Assembly: GCF_025837095.1 (NCBI RefSeq)
Contig: NZ_CP107551.1
Coordinates: 1,160,352-1,224,351 of the forward strand
From: Rhodococcus sp. Z13
Lineage (GTDB): Bacteria; Actinomycetota; Actinomycetes; Mycobacteriales; Mycobacteriaceae
Reading direction: 5' to 3'
Length of the DNA stretch: 64,000 bases
Part shown: positions 43,989 through 53,420 of the stretch, one piece after another
Layout of the letters: each line of letters opens with the position of its first letter
How positions within the stretch are numbered: the first letter of the stretch is position 1
Translations under genes and position numbers: made by a program
The notes under the pieces: model-generated
Databases searched by the model: none
Told to the model about the DNA's origin: nothing
Seen by the model: only the letters and a program-made list of their open reading frames with translations

Positions 43989-45461
43989 ATGCTTCTGCGG
44001 GATGTGGTGGAGGCCGAAGAGCTCGGGATCCGGGTGCTGTACGGGGACGACGAGGCGTTGTCGCGGCCGGTGCTGCGCGCCTGCACGACCGACATGCCCG
44101 ACCCCACCCGCTACGTCAGCGCCGGGTCGCTGGTGTTCTCCGGACTGGTGTGGCGTCGCTCCGCGGAGGACTCGGACCTGTTCGTCAAACGGCTCGTCGG
44201 CGCGGGGGTGTCGGCGCTGGCGGCGGGGGAGGCGCTGTTCGGCTGCGTCCCGGACGACGTGGTCGACGCCTGCGCGCGGCACCGGATGCCGCTGCTGGTC
44301 GTGCCCGACGAGGTGCCGTTCAGCCGGGTCATCGAGTACATGACCGGGCGGATGGCCGGAGCGCGCATGGACCGTCTGCGCACGGGCCTGGCGCGGCAGC
44401 GGCAGTGGCTCGCCGCCGTCGCCGACGGGCGCAGCGTCGGGGAACTGCTCGAACGGCTCGCGCAGCAGTACGGGGTGCGGGCCCGGCTGATCACGGCGAC
44501 CGGCACGATCATCGAGGGCGGCTGCCTCGACGACGACGCCCTCGACCGCATCACCGCGATCGCGGCCGGCGCGGTCCGCTTCCCTGCCGCGGCGCCCGGT
44601 GGACCGGTCGTGCTGTCGGTGGGGCGCGGCCTCTCCGAGCGGCTCGACGCCTGGTATGTGGTGGTCCACCCCGACGGCGCCGTGCGCGACCCCGACGGAA
44701 CCGGGGTCGACCCCGAGTGCGTCGAGGCGTTCGAGGAACTCGCCTCGGTCGTCGCCCTCGACCGGACGCGGCGTGACGAACGCCGGCGGGTCGCGTGGGA
44801 ACTCGCCGACCGCGCCACCGACCGGGCTCTCGGGCCGGGGGTGGTGGTGGTCGCCGAGGCCGAGGGGGACGTGCCCGTCCCCACCCTGCGCGGCCTGCTC
44901 GAGGACGTCCTGGGGGAGTCCGTCACCTCGGTCGACGCCTCCGGCCGGGTCGTGGCGGTGACCCCGGGTTCCGACACGGAGGTCGCGCGGGTGCTGCGTC
45001 GGCGCCTCGGCCGCCTGACCCCGGTGCTCGGCCGCGCGCGGCTGCTCGTGGGGGTCGGGGGACGGTGCACCGGCGACAACATCGTGGGCGCGGTGCGGTC
45101 GGCGACGGCCGCCGTGGCCGCCGCCCGCAACGACACCGCCGCGGTGTGCGTGTGCCGCGCCGAACTCGACTCGGCCGTCGGCTTGCTGTCGACGCTGCCC
45201 GACGCCCTACGGCGTTCCTACGCCGACCGGCTCCTCGGCGACGTGATCGAACACGACCGCCGCACCGACGCCGGGCTGCTCACGACGCTCGAGACGTTCC
45301 TGGACTGCGACGGATCGTGGCGCCGCACCGCCGACCGGCTGCACGTGCACCTGAACACCGTGCGCTACCGGATCGGCAAGGTCGAAGCGCTCACCGGGCG
45401 CAGTCTCACCCGCACCGGCGACCGCTTCGACCTGTACCTCGCGTTGCGTTCCCTCGCCTGA
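43989..45461 (+). CDS. pucR: PucR-family transcriptional regulator of purine catabolism
   Basis: The protein has 490 residues; ATG 43989 has CAGGAGG upstream. The N-terminal PucR domain (about 1-125) contains LRACTTDMPDPTRYVSAGSL and a GVSALAAG segment. The middle is a GGDEF-like/GAF-like region. The C-terminal PucR HTH reads LLTTLETFLDCDGSWRRTAD and LHVHLNTVRYRIGKVEALTG. In Bacillus, PucR activates urate and allantoin genes in response to intermediates. Here it sits between the xanthine dehydrogenase operon (divergent) and the urate oxidase operon (convergent), so control of the island is likely. Confidence 0.92.
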   Translation: MLLRDVVEAEELGIRVLYGDDEALSRPVLRACTTDMPDPTRYVSAGSLVFSGLVWRRSAEDSDLFVKRLVGAGVSALAAGEALFGCVPDDVVDACARHRMPLLVVPDEVPFSRVIEYMTGRMAGARMDRLRTGLARQRQWLAAVADGRSVGELLERLAQQYGVRARLITATGTIIEGGCLDDDALDRITAIAAGAVRFPAAAPGGPVVLSVGRGLSERLDAWYVVVHPDGAVRDPDGTGVDPECVEAFEELASVVALDRTRRDERRRVAWELADRATDRALGPGVVVVAEAEGDVPVPTLRGLLEDVLGESVTSVDASGRVVAVTPGSDTEVARVLRRRLGRLTPVLGRARLLVGVGGRCTGDNIVGAVRSATAAVAAARNDTAAVCVCRAELDSAVGLLSTLPDALRRSYADRLLGDVIEHDRRTDAGLLTTLETFLDCDGSWRRTADRLHVHLNTVRYRIGKVEALTGRSLTRTGDRFDLYLALRSLA

Positions 45462-45467
45462 GACCGA

Positions 45468-46388
45468 TCACACGGCGCCGGTGTAGGGCTCCCACGCGAT
45501 CCCGGCGTCGGGGGCGTCCTCGCGCAGCACGCTCGCCTGGATGAGACCGTAGGGGCGGTCGTCGGCGTGGAACACCTCGTTCGCGTTCTCGACACCGAAT
45601 CGTTCGAGGTCGTAGGTGAAGTGGTGCTTGTTGGGTGCCGACAGGCGGATCTCGGCCAGCACCGGATACCGCTCCAGAGCGGCCTTGCCCATCTCGAACA
45701 GGGTCTGCTGCAACGCCTTCGAGTGCAGGGTGGCGAACACTTCGCACAGGGTCGCGCGGATACCGGCGTAGGTCTCGTCCCAGTCCACGTCGGTGCCCGC
45801 GAACCGCCACCGCGCCTCCAGGCTCGTCGCCATGATGCGATCGGTGGTGGGTTCGAGGACGGTGTACGGATCGGTGAGGAAGCCGCGGAACTCCGACCCG
45901 GTGGACTTGAGGATCACCAGATCCTTCAGACCGCCGATCACCCATTCCTTCCGCTCGGATCCGGTGCCCTGCACGGTGATCGCGGCGGTGCGCACCTCGG
46001 ATCCCTTACGGGTCCAGGTGTGGTCGTGGCCGACGCCGTCGACCACGACGCGTTCCCAGGCGTACTCCTCGATCTCGATGCGGGCCGCCCCCACGGGTTC
46101 GATGTCGTCGACGAAATGCCGTGCGAGCGCGAGGCCGTACTCCTCGACGAACTCGACGCCCTTCTCCTTGGCGTAGGAGTAGATGGTCTGCTTCTGGGTG
46201 TCGGTGGGCAGCACGGAACTCTGGTCGCCGTCGAGATGCGCGGCGTCGAAATCGCCTCGCAGGCAGGAGGAGACGTTGAGGTCCCGGATGGTGTGGCGAT
46301 CGGTGTCGCGCACGATGCGGACGACCCGGTTCTCCGCCTTGCCGTAGCGGTGCGGTCCGAGGACGATCTTGCCGGTCAGTTCGGTCAT
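45468..46388 (-). CDS. uox: Urate oxidase (factor-independent urate hydroxylase)
   Basis: The protein has 306 residues, the normal monomer size. It begins TGKIVLGPHRYGKAENRVVR with the catalytic Lys (17) in YGK. The Thr partner is in LPTDTQKQTIY (about 62), and the histidine pair in APNKHHFTYDLERFG. These match cofactor-free uricases, which convert urate and O2 to 5-hydroxyisourate and peroxide. It is the last gene of the uraD-uraH-uox operon, 3 bp after uraH. The stop lies 6 bp from the convergent pucR stop. Confidence 0.96.
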   Translation of the reverse strand: MTELTGKIVLGPHRYGKAENRVVRIVRDTDRHTIRDLNVSSCLRGDFDAAHLDGDQSSVLPTDTQKQTIYSYAKEKGVEFVEEYGLALARHFVDDIEPVGAARIEIEEYAWERVVVDGVGHDHTWTRKGSEVRTAAITVQGTGSERKEWVIGGLKDLVILKSTGSEFRGFLTDPYTVLEPTTDRIMATSLEARWRFAGTDVDWDETYAGIRATLCEVFATLHSKALQQTLFEMGKAALERYPVLAEIRLSAPNKHHFTYDLERFGVENANEVFHADDRPYGLIQASVLREDAPDAGIAWEPYTGAV

Positions 46389-46391
46389 GGG

Positions 46392-46721
46392 TCAGCTCCC
46401 GCGGTAGGTGGAATAGGAGTAGGGGGACAGCAGCAGGGGGACGTGGAAATGGCCGTCGCCCTCGGGGATCCGGAAGGTGACGACCACCTCCGGGTAGAAG
46501 GCCGGGACGTCCCGGGCCGCGAACCAGTCGCCGGTCGCGAAGACGAGGTGGTAGGTGCCGGCGGGCAGCGGGTCGTCGGTGAGGTCGGTGATCCGCCCGT
46601 CGTCGTTCGTCACGCCGCCGCCGAGCGGTGTGCCCGCCTCGTCGGTGAGGGTCACCGCGAGTCCGGCGGCGGGGGAGCCGGCGGTCGCGTCGAGGACGTG
46701 GGTGCTGAGGGTGTTCGTCAC
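46392..46721 (-). CDS. uraH: 5-hydroxyisourate hydrolase (transthyretin-like)
   Basis: The protein has 109 residues. The transthyretin-like fold is marked by LSTHVLDATAGSPAAGLAVT at the start and the invariant C-terminal YSTYRGS, which supplies the active-site Tyr/Arg. His6-type (THVLD) and His (GHFHVPLLLSP) ligands are present. It opens 5-hydroxyisourate to OHCU, preventing racemic decay to allantoin. It overlaps uraD by four bases (ATGA) and precedes uox by 3 bp, so all three steps are translated together. Confidence 0.96.
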   Translation of the reverse strand: MTNTLSTHVLDATAGSPAAGLAVTLTDEAGTPLGGGVTNDDGRITDLTDDPLPAGTYHLVFATGDWFAARDVPAFYPEVVVTFRIPEGDGHFHVPLLLSPYSYSTYRGS

Positions 46722-47215
46722 GCGGTCTCCTCGGTCACGAGGCGTTCGAGGCGCAGGCGGGTGATCTCCGCGAGTGCCGCCCGCACCTCCTTCCGTTCGG
46801 TCTCGGGGTCGTTGGCGAGGCGTCGTTCGAGGATCTCCAGGAGTTCGCCGGCCGAGCGGCCCGCGGCGCGGACGAGGTAGACGTGCCCGAACTTCTCCTC
46901 GTACGCCCCGTTGCCCGCGGCGATCCGCTCGAGGGTGCCGGCGTCGGCGGTGGTCACCGCGGCCTGTTCCCGCCGGGAGGAGGCGTGCTCGGAACGTTCC
47001 CCGATGCGGGGATGCCCGGCGAGGGCGTCGTCGAGGTCGGCGCCGGTGAGACTCTCCGCGGCGGCGCTCGCCGCGGAGAGCAGGGCCTCCCGGTTCCCGA
47101 AGGGACGCGCGGCGGCGACGGACCGGGCCCAGGTGGGGCTCGCGCAGCAGTCGAGCAGCAACGCGACGGCATCGGCCTCGGGTAGCGCGTCGAAGTCTGC
47201 GGGTGTCAGGTGCAC
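46718..47215 (-). CDS. uraD: OHCU decarboxylase
   Basis: The protein has 165 residues from GTG 47215, with GAGGAGG upstream; a longer frame lacks similarity. It begins LTPADFDALPEADAVALLLD. The helical OHCU decarboxylase core contains DLDDALAGHPRIGERSEHAS, whose GHPRIG holds the catalytic His. YEEKFGHVYLVRAAGRSAGE is the other signature, with its FGHVY core. It makes (S)-allantoin from OHCU. First gene of the three-gene urate operon; an AT-rich palindrome and a possible PucR half-site lie upstream. Confidence 0.95.
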   Translation of the reverse strand: MHLTPADFDALPEADAVALLLDCCASPTWARSVAAARPFGNREALLSAASAAAESLTGADLDDALAGHPRIGERSEHASSRREQAAVTTADAGTLERIAAGNGAYEEKFGHVYLVRAAGRSAGELLEILERRLANDPETERKEVRAALAEITRLRLERLVTEETA

Positions 47216-47309
47216 GGAACCTCCTCGATCGGTGGTTCCATCCTGCGCGCGGGGGCGGGGGTGGGCAGCGGCATCGGCTACAGACTTCGCGGTCCGGCCC
47301 GGGGCGGCT

Positions 47310-47319
47310 TTGGACGATC
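47310..47319 (-). promoter_or_regulatory. Second copy of the candidate PucR half-site, upstream of uraD
   Basis: On the minus strand GATCGTCCAA matches ten of ten bases of the palindrome at 43955. It lies 95 bp before the uraD GTG. Shared control of pucR and the urate operon is inference. Confidence 0.5.
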
Positions 47320-47343
47320 CGCCAACCGGTTGCGGACCCCGCG

Positions 47344-47386
47344 TTTTTCTGGAATCATTCAAGTTAATAGAATTATTCCAGAAAAA
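47344..47386. promoter_or_regulatory. AT-rich 12-bp palindrome between uraD and an unknown gene
   Basis: TTTTTCTGGAAT and ATTCCAGAAAAA are perfect complements. The pairing continues inward (ATTC/GAAT) around a 9-base AT loop. In a 70% GC setting this block of about 43 bp stands out. It is placed 44 bp before the ATG at 47431 and 128 bp from uraD. A regulator operator overlapping a promoter is most likely; a terminator is less so. Confidence 0.65.
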
Positions 47387-47430
47387 GTGTGCGACCCCGC
47401 CCGGGTCGCTCTGCTCGAAGGAGTGATCAC

Positions 47431-47823
47431 ATGCTCACCGCCGGCCGTCCACGCGCCGTGACGCTTCCGCCGGTCGTGCTCGGCGGACTGCGGCCGCTGT
47501 ACCGCCAGATGGTCCGCAACAACGTCCCCGCCGCCTCGTTCGAGCACATCGCCGGACGAGCCGTCTTCGAGATCTGCCTGATCGCGGGGGAGCACGGCCC
47601 GCAGCTGCAGGTCCGCGCCCGCGACTTCGGGGTCGACTTCACCGTCGCGATGACGACGCACTTCCGCGTCGCGCCGGTGGTGACCGAGGAACAGTACCGG
47701 GCCCTGTGCGCGGTGCTCACCCCGGGCGCCGAACCGGTTCCGGAGACCGTCCTCGACTTCCTGGACCAGGTCGTCGTACAGTCGCCCGCCGTGCTCGCCC
47801 GCACGCACACCTGCGCCGCCTGA
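47431..47823 (+). CDS. Hypothetical protein, unknown family
   Basis: The protein has 130 residues; ATG 47431 follows GAAGGAGTGATCAC, a good ribosome site. The sequence is alpha/beta with LGGLRPLYRQMVRNNVPAAS, a FEICLIAGEHGPQLQVRARD segment and a C-terminal helix VPETVLDFLDQVVVQSPAVL. No signal peptide or membrane helix is seen, and I recognise no family. The strong AT-rich palindrome just upstream suggests dedicated regulation, perhaps linked to the divergent urate genes. It is convergent with fumarase. Confidence 0.72.
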   Translation: MLTAGRPRAVTLPPVVLGGLRPLYRQMVRNNVPAASFEHIAGRAVFEICLIAGEHGPQLQVRARDFGVDFTVAMTTHFRVAPVVTEEQYRALCAVLTPGAEPVPETVLDFLDQVVVQSPAVLARTHTCAA

Positions 47824-47838
47824 GTTCGCCGACGCTCC

Positions 47839-47875
47839 GGACCCGTACACCCCGTCGGGAGGGATGTACGGGTCC
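47839..47875 (+). terminator. Hairpin after the unknown gene
   Basis: The 11-bp arms GGACCCGTACA and TGTACGGGTCC enclose a 15-base loop, starting 15 bp past the stop at 47823. It is a likely terminator for this gene. Confidence 0.6.
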
Positions 47876-47908
47876 ACTGCCTGCGCGGCGAACATGCCCG
47901 TGAGAGCG

Positions 47909-47943
47909 GAACGGCCCGGCAGGGGATCCCTGCCGGGCCGTTC
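47909..47943 (-). terminator. Strong hairpin after fumarase
   Basis: The 15-bp arms GAACGGCCCGGCAGG and CCTGCCGGGCCGTTC enclose 5 bases, 14 bp beyond the fumarase stop. It is a likely terminator, possibly bidirectional. Confidence 0.75.
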
Positions 47944-47957
47944 GTGCGTTCACCGGA

Positions 47958-49655
<1,698 letters not shown>

Positions 49656-49892
49656 TGTTTCTCCTGGAAGAGGGCTGTGGTTCCCATACACGTTAACGGC
49701 GCCGACGCAAGGTCTTGACAACGGGGTGTGTGACGAACACTGCTTTTCCCGGGGATGTGAGTTATCTCTCGCCGTAGCCGACGCCGTGTTTATCCCGACT
49801 CGTCCGGGAAATCCCCACAAGAGTCGGGGGCGACCGGAGCCCCGATCCGTACAGTTGAACGGATGCTCGGAGTACCACCGGAGGGAATGCAC

Positions 49893-50663
49893 GTGACCGT
49901 GGAAGCAGGACGGTTGCCGTCACCCGAGGTCCAGCGCCTGCCCTCGCTGGCCTGGTTGCCACGTTTCCACGCCTGGATCGACCTCGCGGTCGTCGTGGCG
50001 GTGCTCGTGACCACCAACCTCATCGCCCACTTCACGACCGCCTGGGCGTCGATCGCCACCGTGCCGATCGCGGCCGGAGTGCTGGTCGCGATGATGCGCC
50101 GGCGCGGCATGCGCTGGTCCGAGCTCGGGCTCTCGCCCCGCCACTGGAAGCGGGGCACCCTCTACTCGCTGGCGGCGATCCTGCTCGTGCTGACGGTCGT
50201 CGCCGTCGGGATCGCCCTGCCGTTCACGCGGCAGTTCTTCCTGTCGGAGCGCTACGCCACCGTCTCCGGTGCCCTCGTCGCCTCGATGATCATCATCCCG
50301 CTGCAGACCGTCATCCCCGAGGAACTGGCCTTCCGCGGTGTGCTGCACGGCACCCTCGAACGCCTGTGGGGTGCGCGCGGGGTCTTCGCCGCCGGTTCGA
50401 TGCTGTTCGGCCTGTGGCACGTCGCCTCATCGTTCGGCCTCACCGCCGGCAACGCCGGCCTGAGCGCCTTCCTCGGCGCGGGACTGCTCGCCCAGATCGC
50501 CGGTGTGGTCGGCGCGGTGATCGCGACGGCCGCCGCCGGGGTCGTCTTCACCTGGCTGCGCCGCCGCAGCGGCAGCATCCTCGCGCCCATCGCCCTGCAC
50601 TGGTCGCTCAACGGCGCGGGTGCACTCGCCGCCGCCCTCGTCTGGCACGTGACCCTGAACTAG
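49893..50663 (+). CDS. CPBP-family intramembrane glutamic protease (Abi-like)
   Basis: Starts are open at ATG 49863, ATG 49887 and GTG 49893. I chose GTG 49893 because GGAGGG lies seven bases upstream; the frame then encodes 256 residues. About seven hydrophobic helices are present. The CPBP motifs are intact: [27 protein letters not shown] and a C-terminal [12 protein letters not shown]. Homologues are Rce1-type prenyl-protein proteases. Bacterial members process or protect membrane peptides, and the substrate here is unknown. The 2H phosphoesterase gene follows at 14 bp, probably co-transcribed. Confidence 0.87.
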   Translation: MTVEAGRLPSPEVQRLPSLAWLPRFHAWIDLAVVVAVLVTTNLIAHFTTAWASIATVPIAAGVLVAMMRRRGMRWSELGLSPRHWKRGTLYSLAAILLVLTVVAVGIALPFTRQFFLSERYATVSGALVASMIIIPLQTVIPEELAFRGVLHGTLERLWGARGVFAAGSMLFGLWHVASSFGLTAGNAGLSAFLGAGLLAQIAGVVGAVIATAAAGVVFTWLRRRSGSILAPIALHWSLNGAGALAAALVWHVTLN

Positions 50664-50676
50664 ACGGGCCGGTGCG

Positions 50677-51201
50677 ATGGCCCTCGCGGTCTGCCTCCTC
50701 TTCGACCCCGGGACCGACCGCGTGATCCGGGCACTGTGGGCCCGGCTCGAGGAACAGGGGATCCCCACCCTGCTCACCCACACGCACCGCCGGCACGTGC
50801 CGCACCTGTCGTACGCGGTGCTGCGCAGCTACGACCTCGCCGCCGTCACCGCGGCGTTCGGGGAGATCCCGGACTCGGGACCGGTCCCGGCCTACATCGA
50901 CACCTTCGGGTTGTTCCGCCGCGGACGCGCGTCGCTGATCCCCGCTCCCTCCGTGGAGCTCGCGCGGCGACAGGAACGGGTGGTGGCCATCGTCGAATCC
51001 ACCCGCGCGGATCTGCACCGCTACTACCGGCCGGGGCGATGGACCCCGCACTGCTCGCTGAGCCCGCGGACCCGCCGCGAGGACCTCGCGCGACTGTCCG
51101 CGGTCGTCTACGACGTGCTGCCGATCGAAGGGACGCTCACCCGCGCGGTGCTCATCGACACTGCGACGGGAGAGCACACCCCTCTGTCGGTCATCCCCTG
51201 A
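50677..51201 (+). CDS. 2H-phosphoesterase (2'-5' RNA ligase-like)
   Basis: The protein has 174 residues. Two H-x-S/T motifs, HLSYAV (near 42) and HCSLSP (about 127), define the 2H superfamily. The N-terminal strand ALAVCLLFDPGTDRVIRALW fits the 2'-5' RNA ligase/CPDase group. Members cut or make 2'-5' or cyclic phosphodiester bonds in RNA. The biological substrate is not known. It probably forms an operon with the CPBP protease gene. The stop lies in a degenerate duplicated segment. Confidence 0.85.
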   Translation: MALAVCLLFDPGTDRVIRALWARLEEQGIPTLLTHTHRRHVPHLSYAVLRSYDLAAVTAAFGEIPDSGPVPAYIDTFGLFRRGRASLIPAPSVELARRQERVVAIVESTRADLHRYYRPGRWTPHCSLSPRTRREDLARLSAVVYDVLPIEGTLTRAVLIDTATGEHTPLSVIP

Positions 51202-51237
51202 GACCGTCGACGATCCTCCGAGACCAGGGGGAGACGA

Positions 51238-51453
51238 TCAGTCCTCCGGATTCTCGACCCAGGGACCGTAGGGCGGCGGGCCCTCGCTCTGGATCTGGAG
51301 GCCGAAGTGCGAACAGTGCTTCCACACGTACCCGTGCAGGACGTGCTCCTCCGCGGTTTCCGTGTTGGTCAGGACGATGTCCCCCGTGGGGCGCTGCTCG
51401 AGGGCGTATCCCGACTCCCGCCCGTCGAGGACCCACCATTTCGCAGTACTCAT
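51238..51453 (-). CDS. Small conserved hypothetical protein
   Basis: The protein has 71 residues. It begins STAKWWVLDGRESGYALEQR and has LHGYVWKHCSHFGLQI in the centre. It is beta-rich with aromatics, has no signal peptide or metal motif beyond isolated Cys/His, and I recognise no family. Start ATG 51453 follows a purine-rich GGGAGGCACCG leader. It probably has its own promoter. Confidence 0.62.
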   Translation of the reverse strand: MSTAKWWVLDGRESGYALEQRPTGDIVLTNTETAEEHVLHGYVWKHCSHFGLQIQSEGPPPYGPWVENPED

Positions 51454-51585
51454 GATCGGTGCCTCCCGAATATCGGCCCGGCAGAAGCATCACCCACCGT
51501 AGCGCGGAATCCGTTCCGGATCCGCCGATTCGGTGGGGACGATCGCTCGCCACGGGGCGATCACGATTCGCTCCACGCGGGAGGA

Positions 51586-52365
51586 TCACGCTCCGCTCAG
51601 GGCCCGGGCCGTCGCGTCGTCCGCGGGATAGAACGCCTCGATCGCCAGTTCCGACACCGTCACGTCCAGCGGCGTCCCGAAGAGCGTCGTCGTGCTGAGG
51701 AACGACAACTCGCCGGCCCCGGTCCGCAACCGCATCGGCACCACCAGCGAATGCGGCTCGACCTCCCCGACCGGATCGTCGCAGGGATAACCGGCGAGCT
51801 CGTCGTACAGGCGCAACAGGACCGGATCGGCGGTCGATCCGATCTGGTGCTGCAACCGGGCGAGCAGATGCCCGCGCCACTGCCCGAGGTCGACGATCCG
51901 CGGTGCCAGCCCCCGCGGATGCAGCGTCAGCCGCAGCACGTTCACCGGTGGTTCCAGCAGTTCCGGGGCACATCCCTCGACGAACACCCCGACGGCGTCG
52001 TTGGAATCGACCATCGTCCAGTGCCGGTCCACCACCACCGCGGGGAAGGGCCGGTGCAGGGTCAGGATCCGGGTGATCGCGTCGGAGACCGCCGCCATCG
52101 GCAGGTCGCCGAGCCGATGCTCGGGATAGACGGGTGCGTGACCGGCGGCCACCAGGATCGTGTTGCGTTCGCGCAGCGGGATGTCCAGCTTCTCGCTCAA
52201 CTTCAGGACGGTCCGGCGCGACGGGCGCGACCGGCCGGTCTCGACGAAACTCAGGTGCCGCGGCGAGATCCCGGCGTTGTGGGCCAGCGTGAGCTGGCTC
52301 AGTCCGCGCCGGTCGCGCCACGCCCGCAGCAACGCCCCGGCATGGGGAGTGTCGACCGTGGTCAT
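51586..52365 (-). CDS. MmyB-type helix-turn-helix regulator
   Basis: The protein has 259 residues from ATG 52365. The XRE HTH covers 10-65 (RGLSQLTLAHNAGISPRHLS, then FVETGRSRP, characteristic of this group). The MmyB-like ligand-binding domain covers 95-255, starting VVVDRHWTMVDSND. Such actinobacterial regulators often repress an adjacent oxidoreductase and can bind fatty-acid-like ligands. Its divergent neighbour is the DUF1330 protein gene 86 bp away. The stop is followed by degenerate repeats of the gene end. Confidence 0.87.
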   Translation of the reverse strand: MTTVDTPHAGALLRAWRDRRGLSQLTLAHNAGISPRHLSFVETGRSRPSRRTVLKLSEKLDIPLRERNTILVAAGHAPVYPEHRLGDLPMAAVSDAITRILTLHRPFPAVVVDRHWTMVDSNDAVGVFVEGCAPELLEPPVNVLRLTLHPRGLAPRIVDLGQWRGHLLARLQHQIGSTADPVLLRLYDELAGYPCDDPVGEVEPHSLVVPMRLRTGAGELSFLSTTTLFGTPLDVTVSELAIEAFYPADDATARALSGA

Positions 52366-52451
52366 GACCCGACCGTAGAGCGCGCGGGGAGCGGTCACCA
52401 TTACTTCCGGGGTAATCGATTCCCCGCCCACCGGGGTCCACCGTGGATGCC

Positions 52452-52868
52452 ATGAACGCATACGCAGTGGCCCATCTCCGCACGATCGACTTCAACGACG
52501 ACATCGTCCGGTACCTCGAGAGGATCGACGACACCCTCGAACCGCACGGCGGACGGTTCCTCGTCCACGGCACCGAACCGGAAGGAATCGAAGGACCCTT
52601 CGAGGGAAACCTCGTGATCATCGAGTTCCCCGACATCCACCACGCCCGCGACTGGTACGAATCCCCGGCCTACCAGGAGATCCTCCCGCTCCGCACCCGG
52701 AACTCCGAGGGCTGGGCGATCGTCGTGCAGGGCACCCCACCCGGCTACCGCGCCACCGACTTCCTCGACAAGGTGCTCGGCGCCCGGCGCCAGCAGGACG
52801 CTCGGCGGCGGTTCAGGACAGGGGCGGTTCAGGACAGGACGCCGGCCGCCCGTGCCGGTTCGGCATAG
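52452..52868 (+). CDS. DUF1330 family protein
   Basis: The protein has 138 residues from ATG 52452; a GTG at 52443 is also open. Residues 1-95 are the ferredoxin-like DUF1330 domain, with YLERIDDTLEPHGGRFLVHG and FPDIHHARDWYESPAYQEIL. The C-terminal 25 residues (ARRRFRTGAVQDRTPAARAG) are encoded by a 16-bp duplication and overlap the end of the convergent mug gene by 40 bp. They are probably not part of the fold. Function in the family is unknown. The MmyB-type regulator is divergent. Confidence 0.8.
   Translation: MNAYAVAHLRTIDFNDDIVRYLERIDDTLEPHGGRFLVHGTEPEGIEGPFEGNLVIIEFPDIHHARDWYESPAYQEILPLRTRNSEGWAIVVQGTPPGYRATDFLDKVLGARRQQDARRRFRTGAVQDRTPAARAGSA
52807..52838. repeat. Two perfect 16-bp tandem copies at the mug stop codon
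   Basis: The unit GGCGGTTCAGGACAGG is repeated head to tail. The second copy contains the mug stop (TCA on the plus strand). The same DNA encodes the tail of the DUF1330 protein on the other strand. Confidence 0.88.
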
Positions 52869-53395
52869 GCCCGCGCCAGCGACTCGACCGTCTCGTGGGC
52901 GTTGAGCCCGCTCGGATTGGGCACCACCCAGACCGGGACGTCCTCGATCGTCTCCTCCTGCAGCCCCGCCTTCGCCTTGCGACGGCCGAAGGCCGCACGG
53001 TAGGCGGTGATTCCCGCGACCGCGACCGCGCGAGGCCGGTACTCCGCGACGACCTTCGCCAGACGATGGCCGCCCTCGCGCAGCTCCTCGTCGGTGAGTT
53101 CGTCGGCGCGGGCGGTCGCGCGCGGCGCCAGATTCGTGATCCCCACCCCGCGCGCGAGAAGATGGTCGCGGTCGGTGTCGCTCATCCCCGCCGATGCGTC
53201 GATGAGCCGGTCGACGATGCCGGCGCGGAACAGGGCCGGATAGAAGCGGTTCCCGGGCCGCGCGAAGTGCGCGCCCGTCGCGGCCGTCCACAGCCCCGGA
53301 TTGATCCCCACGAACAGCAGGCGGCACCCCGGCGCGACGAGGTCGGGGACCACGGCATCGCGGAAGGACTCGAGTTCGGCACGCGTGAAACCCAT
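52829..53395 (-). CDS. mug: G/U (G/T) mismatch-specific DNA glycosylase
   Basis: The protein has 188 residues. The uracil-DNA glycosylase superfamily motif I is FVGINPGLW (about 28-36), with Asn in the catalytic position as in Mug/TDG. Motif II near the C-terminus is VVPNPSGLNAHETVESLA. GVGITNLAPRATARADELTD is also characteristic of actinobacterial Mug. It removes uracil, thymine or etheno-bases opposite G, in base excision repair. It is separated from the carotenoid oxygenase gene by 25 bp on the same strand, likely in one transcript. Confidence 0.92.
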   Translation of the reverse strand: MGFTRAELESFRDAVVPDLVAPGCRLLFVGINPGLWTAATGAHFARPGNRFYPALFRAGIVDRLIDASAGMSDTDRDHLLARGVGITNLAPRATARADELTDEELREGGHRLAKVVAEYRPRAVAVAGITAYRAAFGRRKAKAGLQEETIEDVPVWVVPNPSGLNAHETVESLARAYAEPARAAGVLS

Positions 53396-53420
53396 CCTCC
53401 CAACCTAGTCGGCGCGCCGG

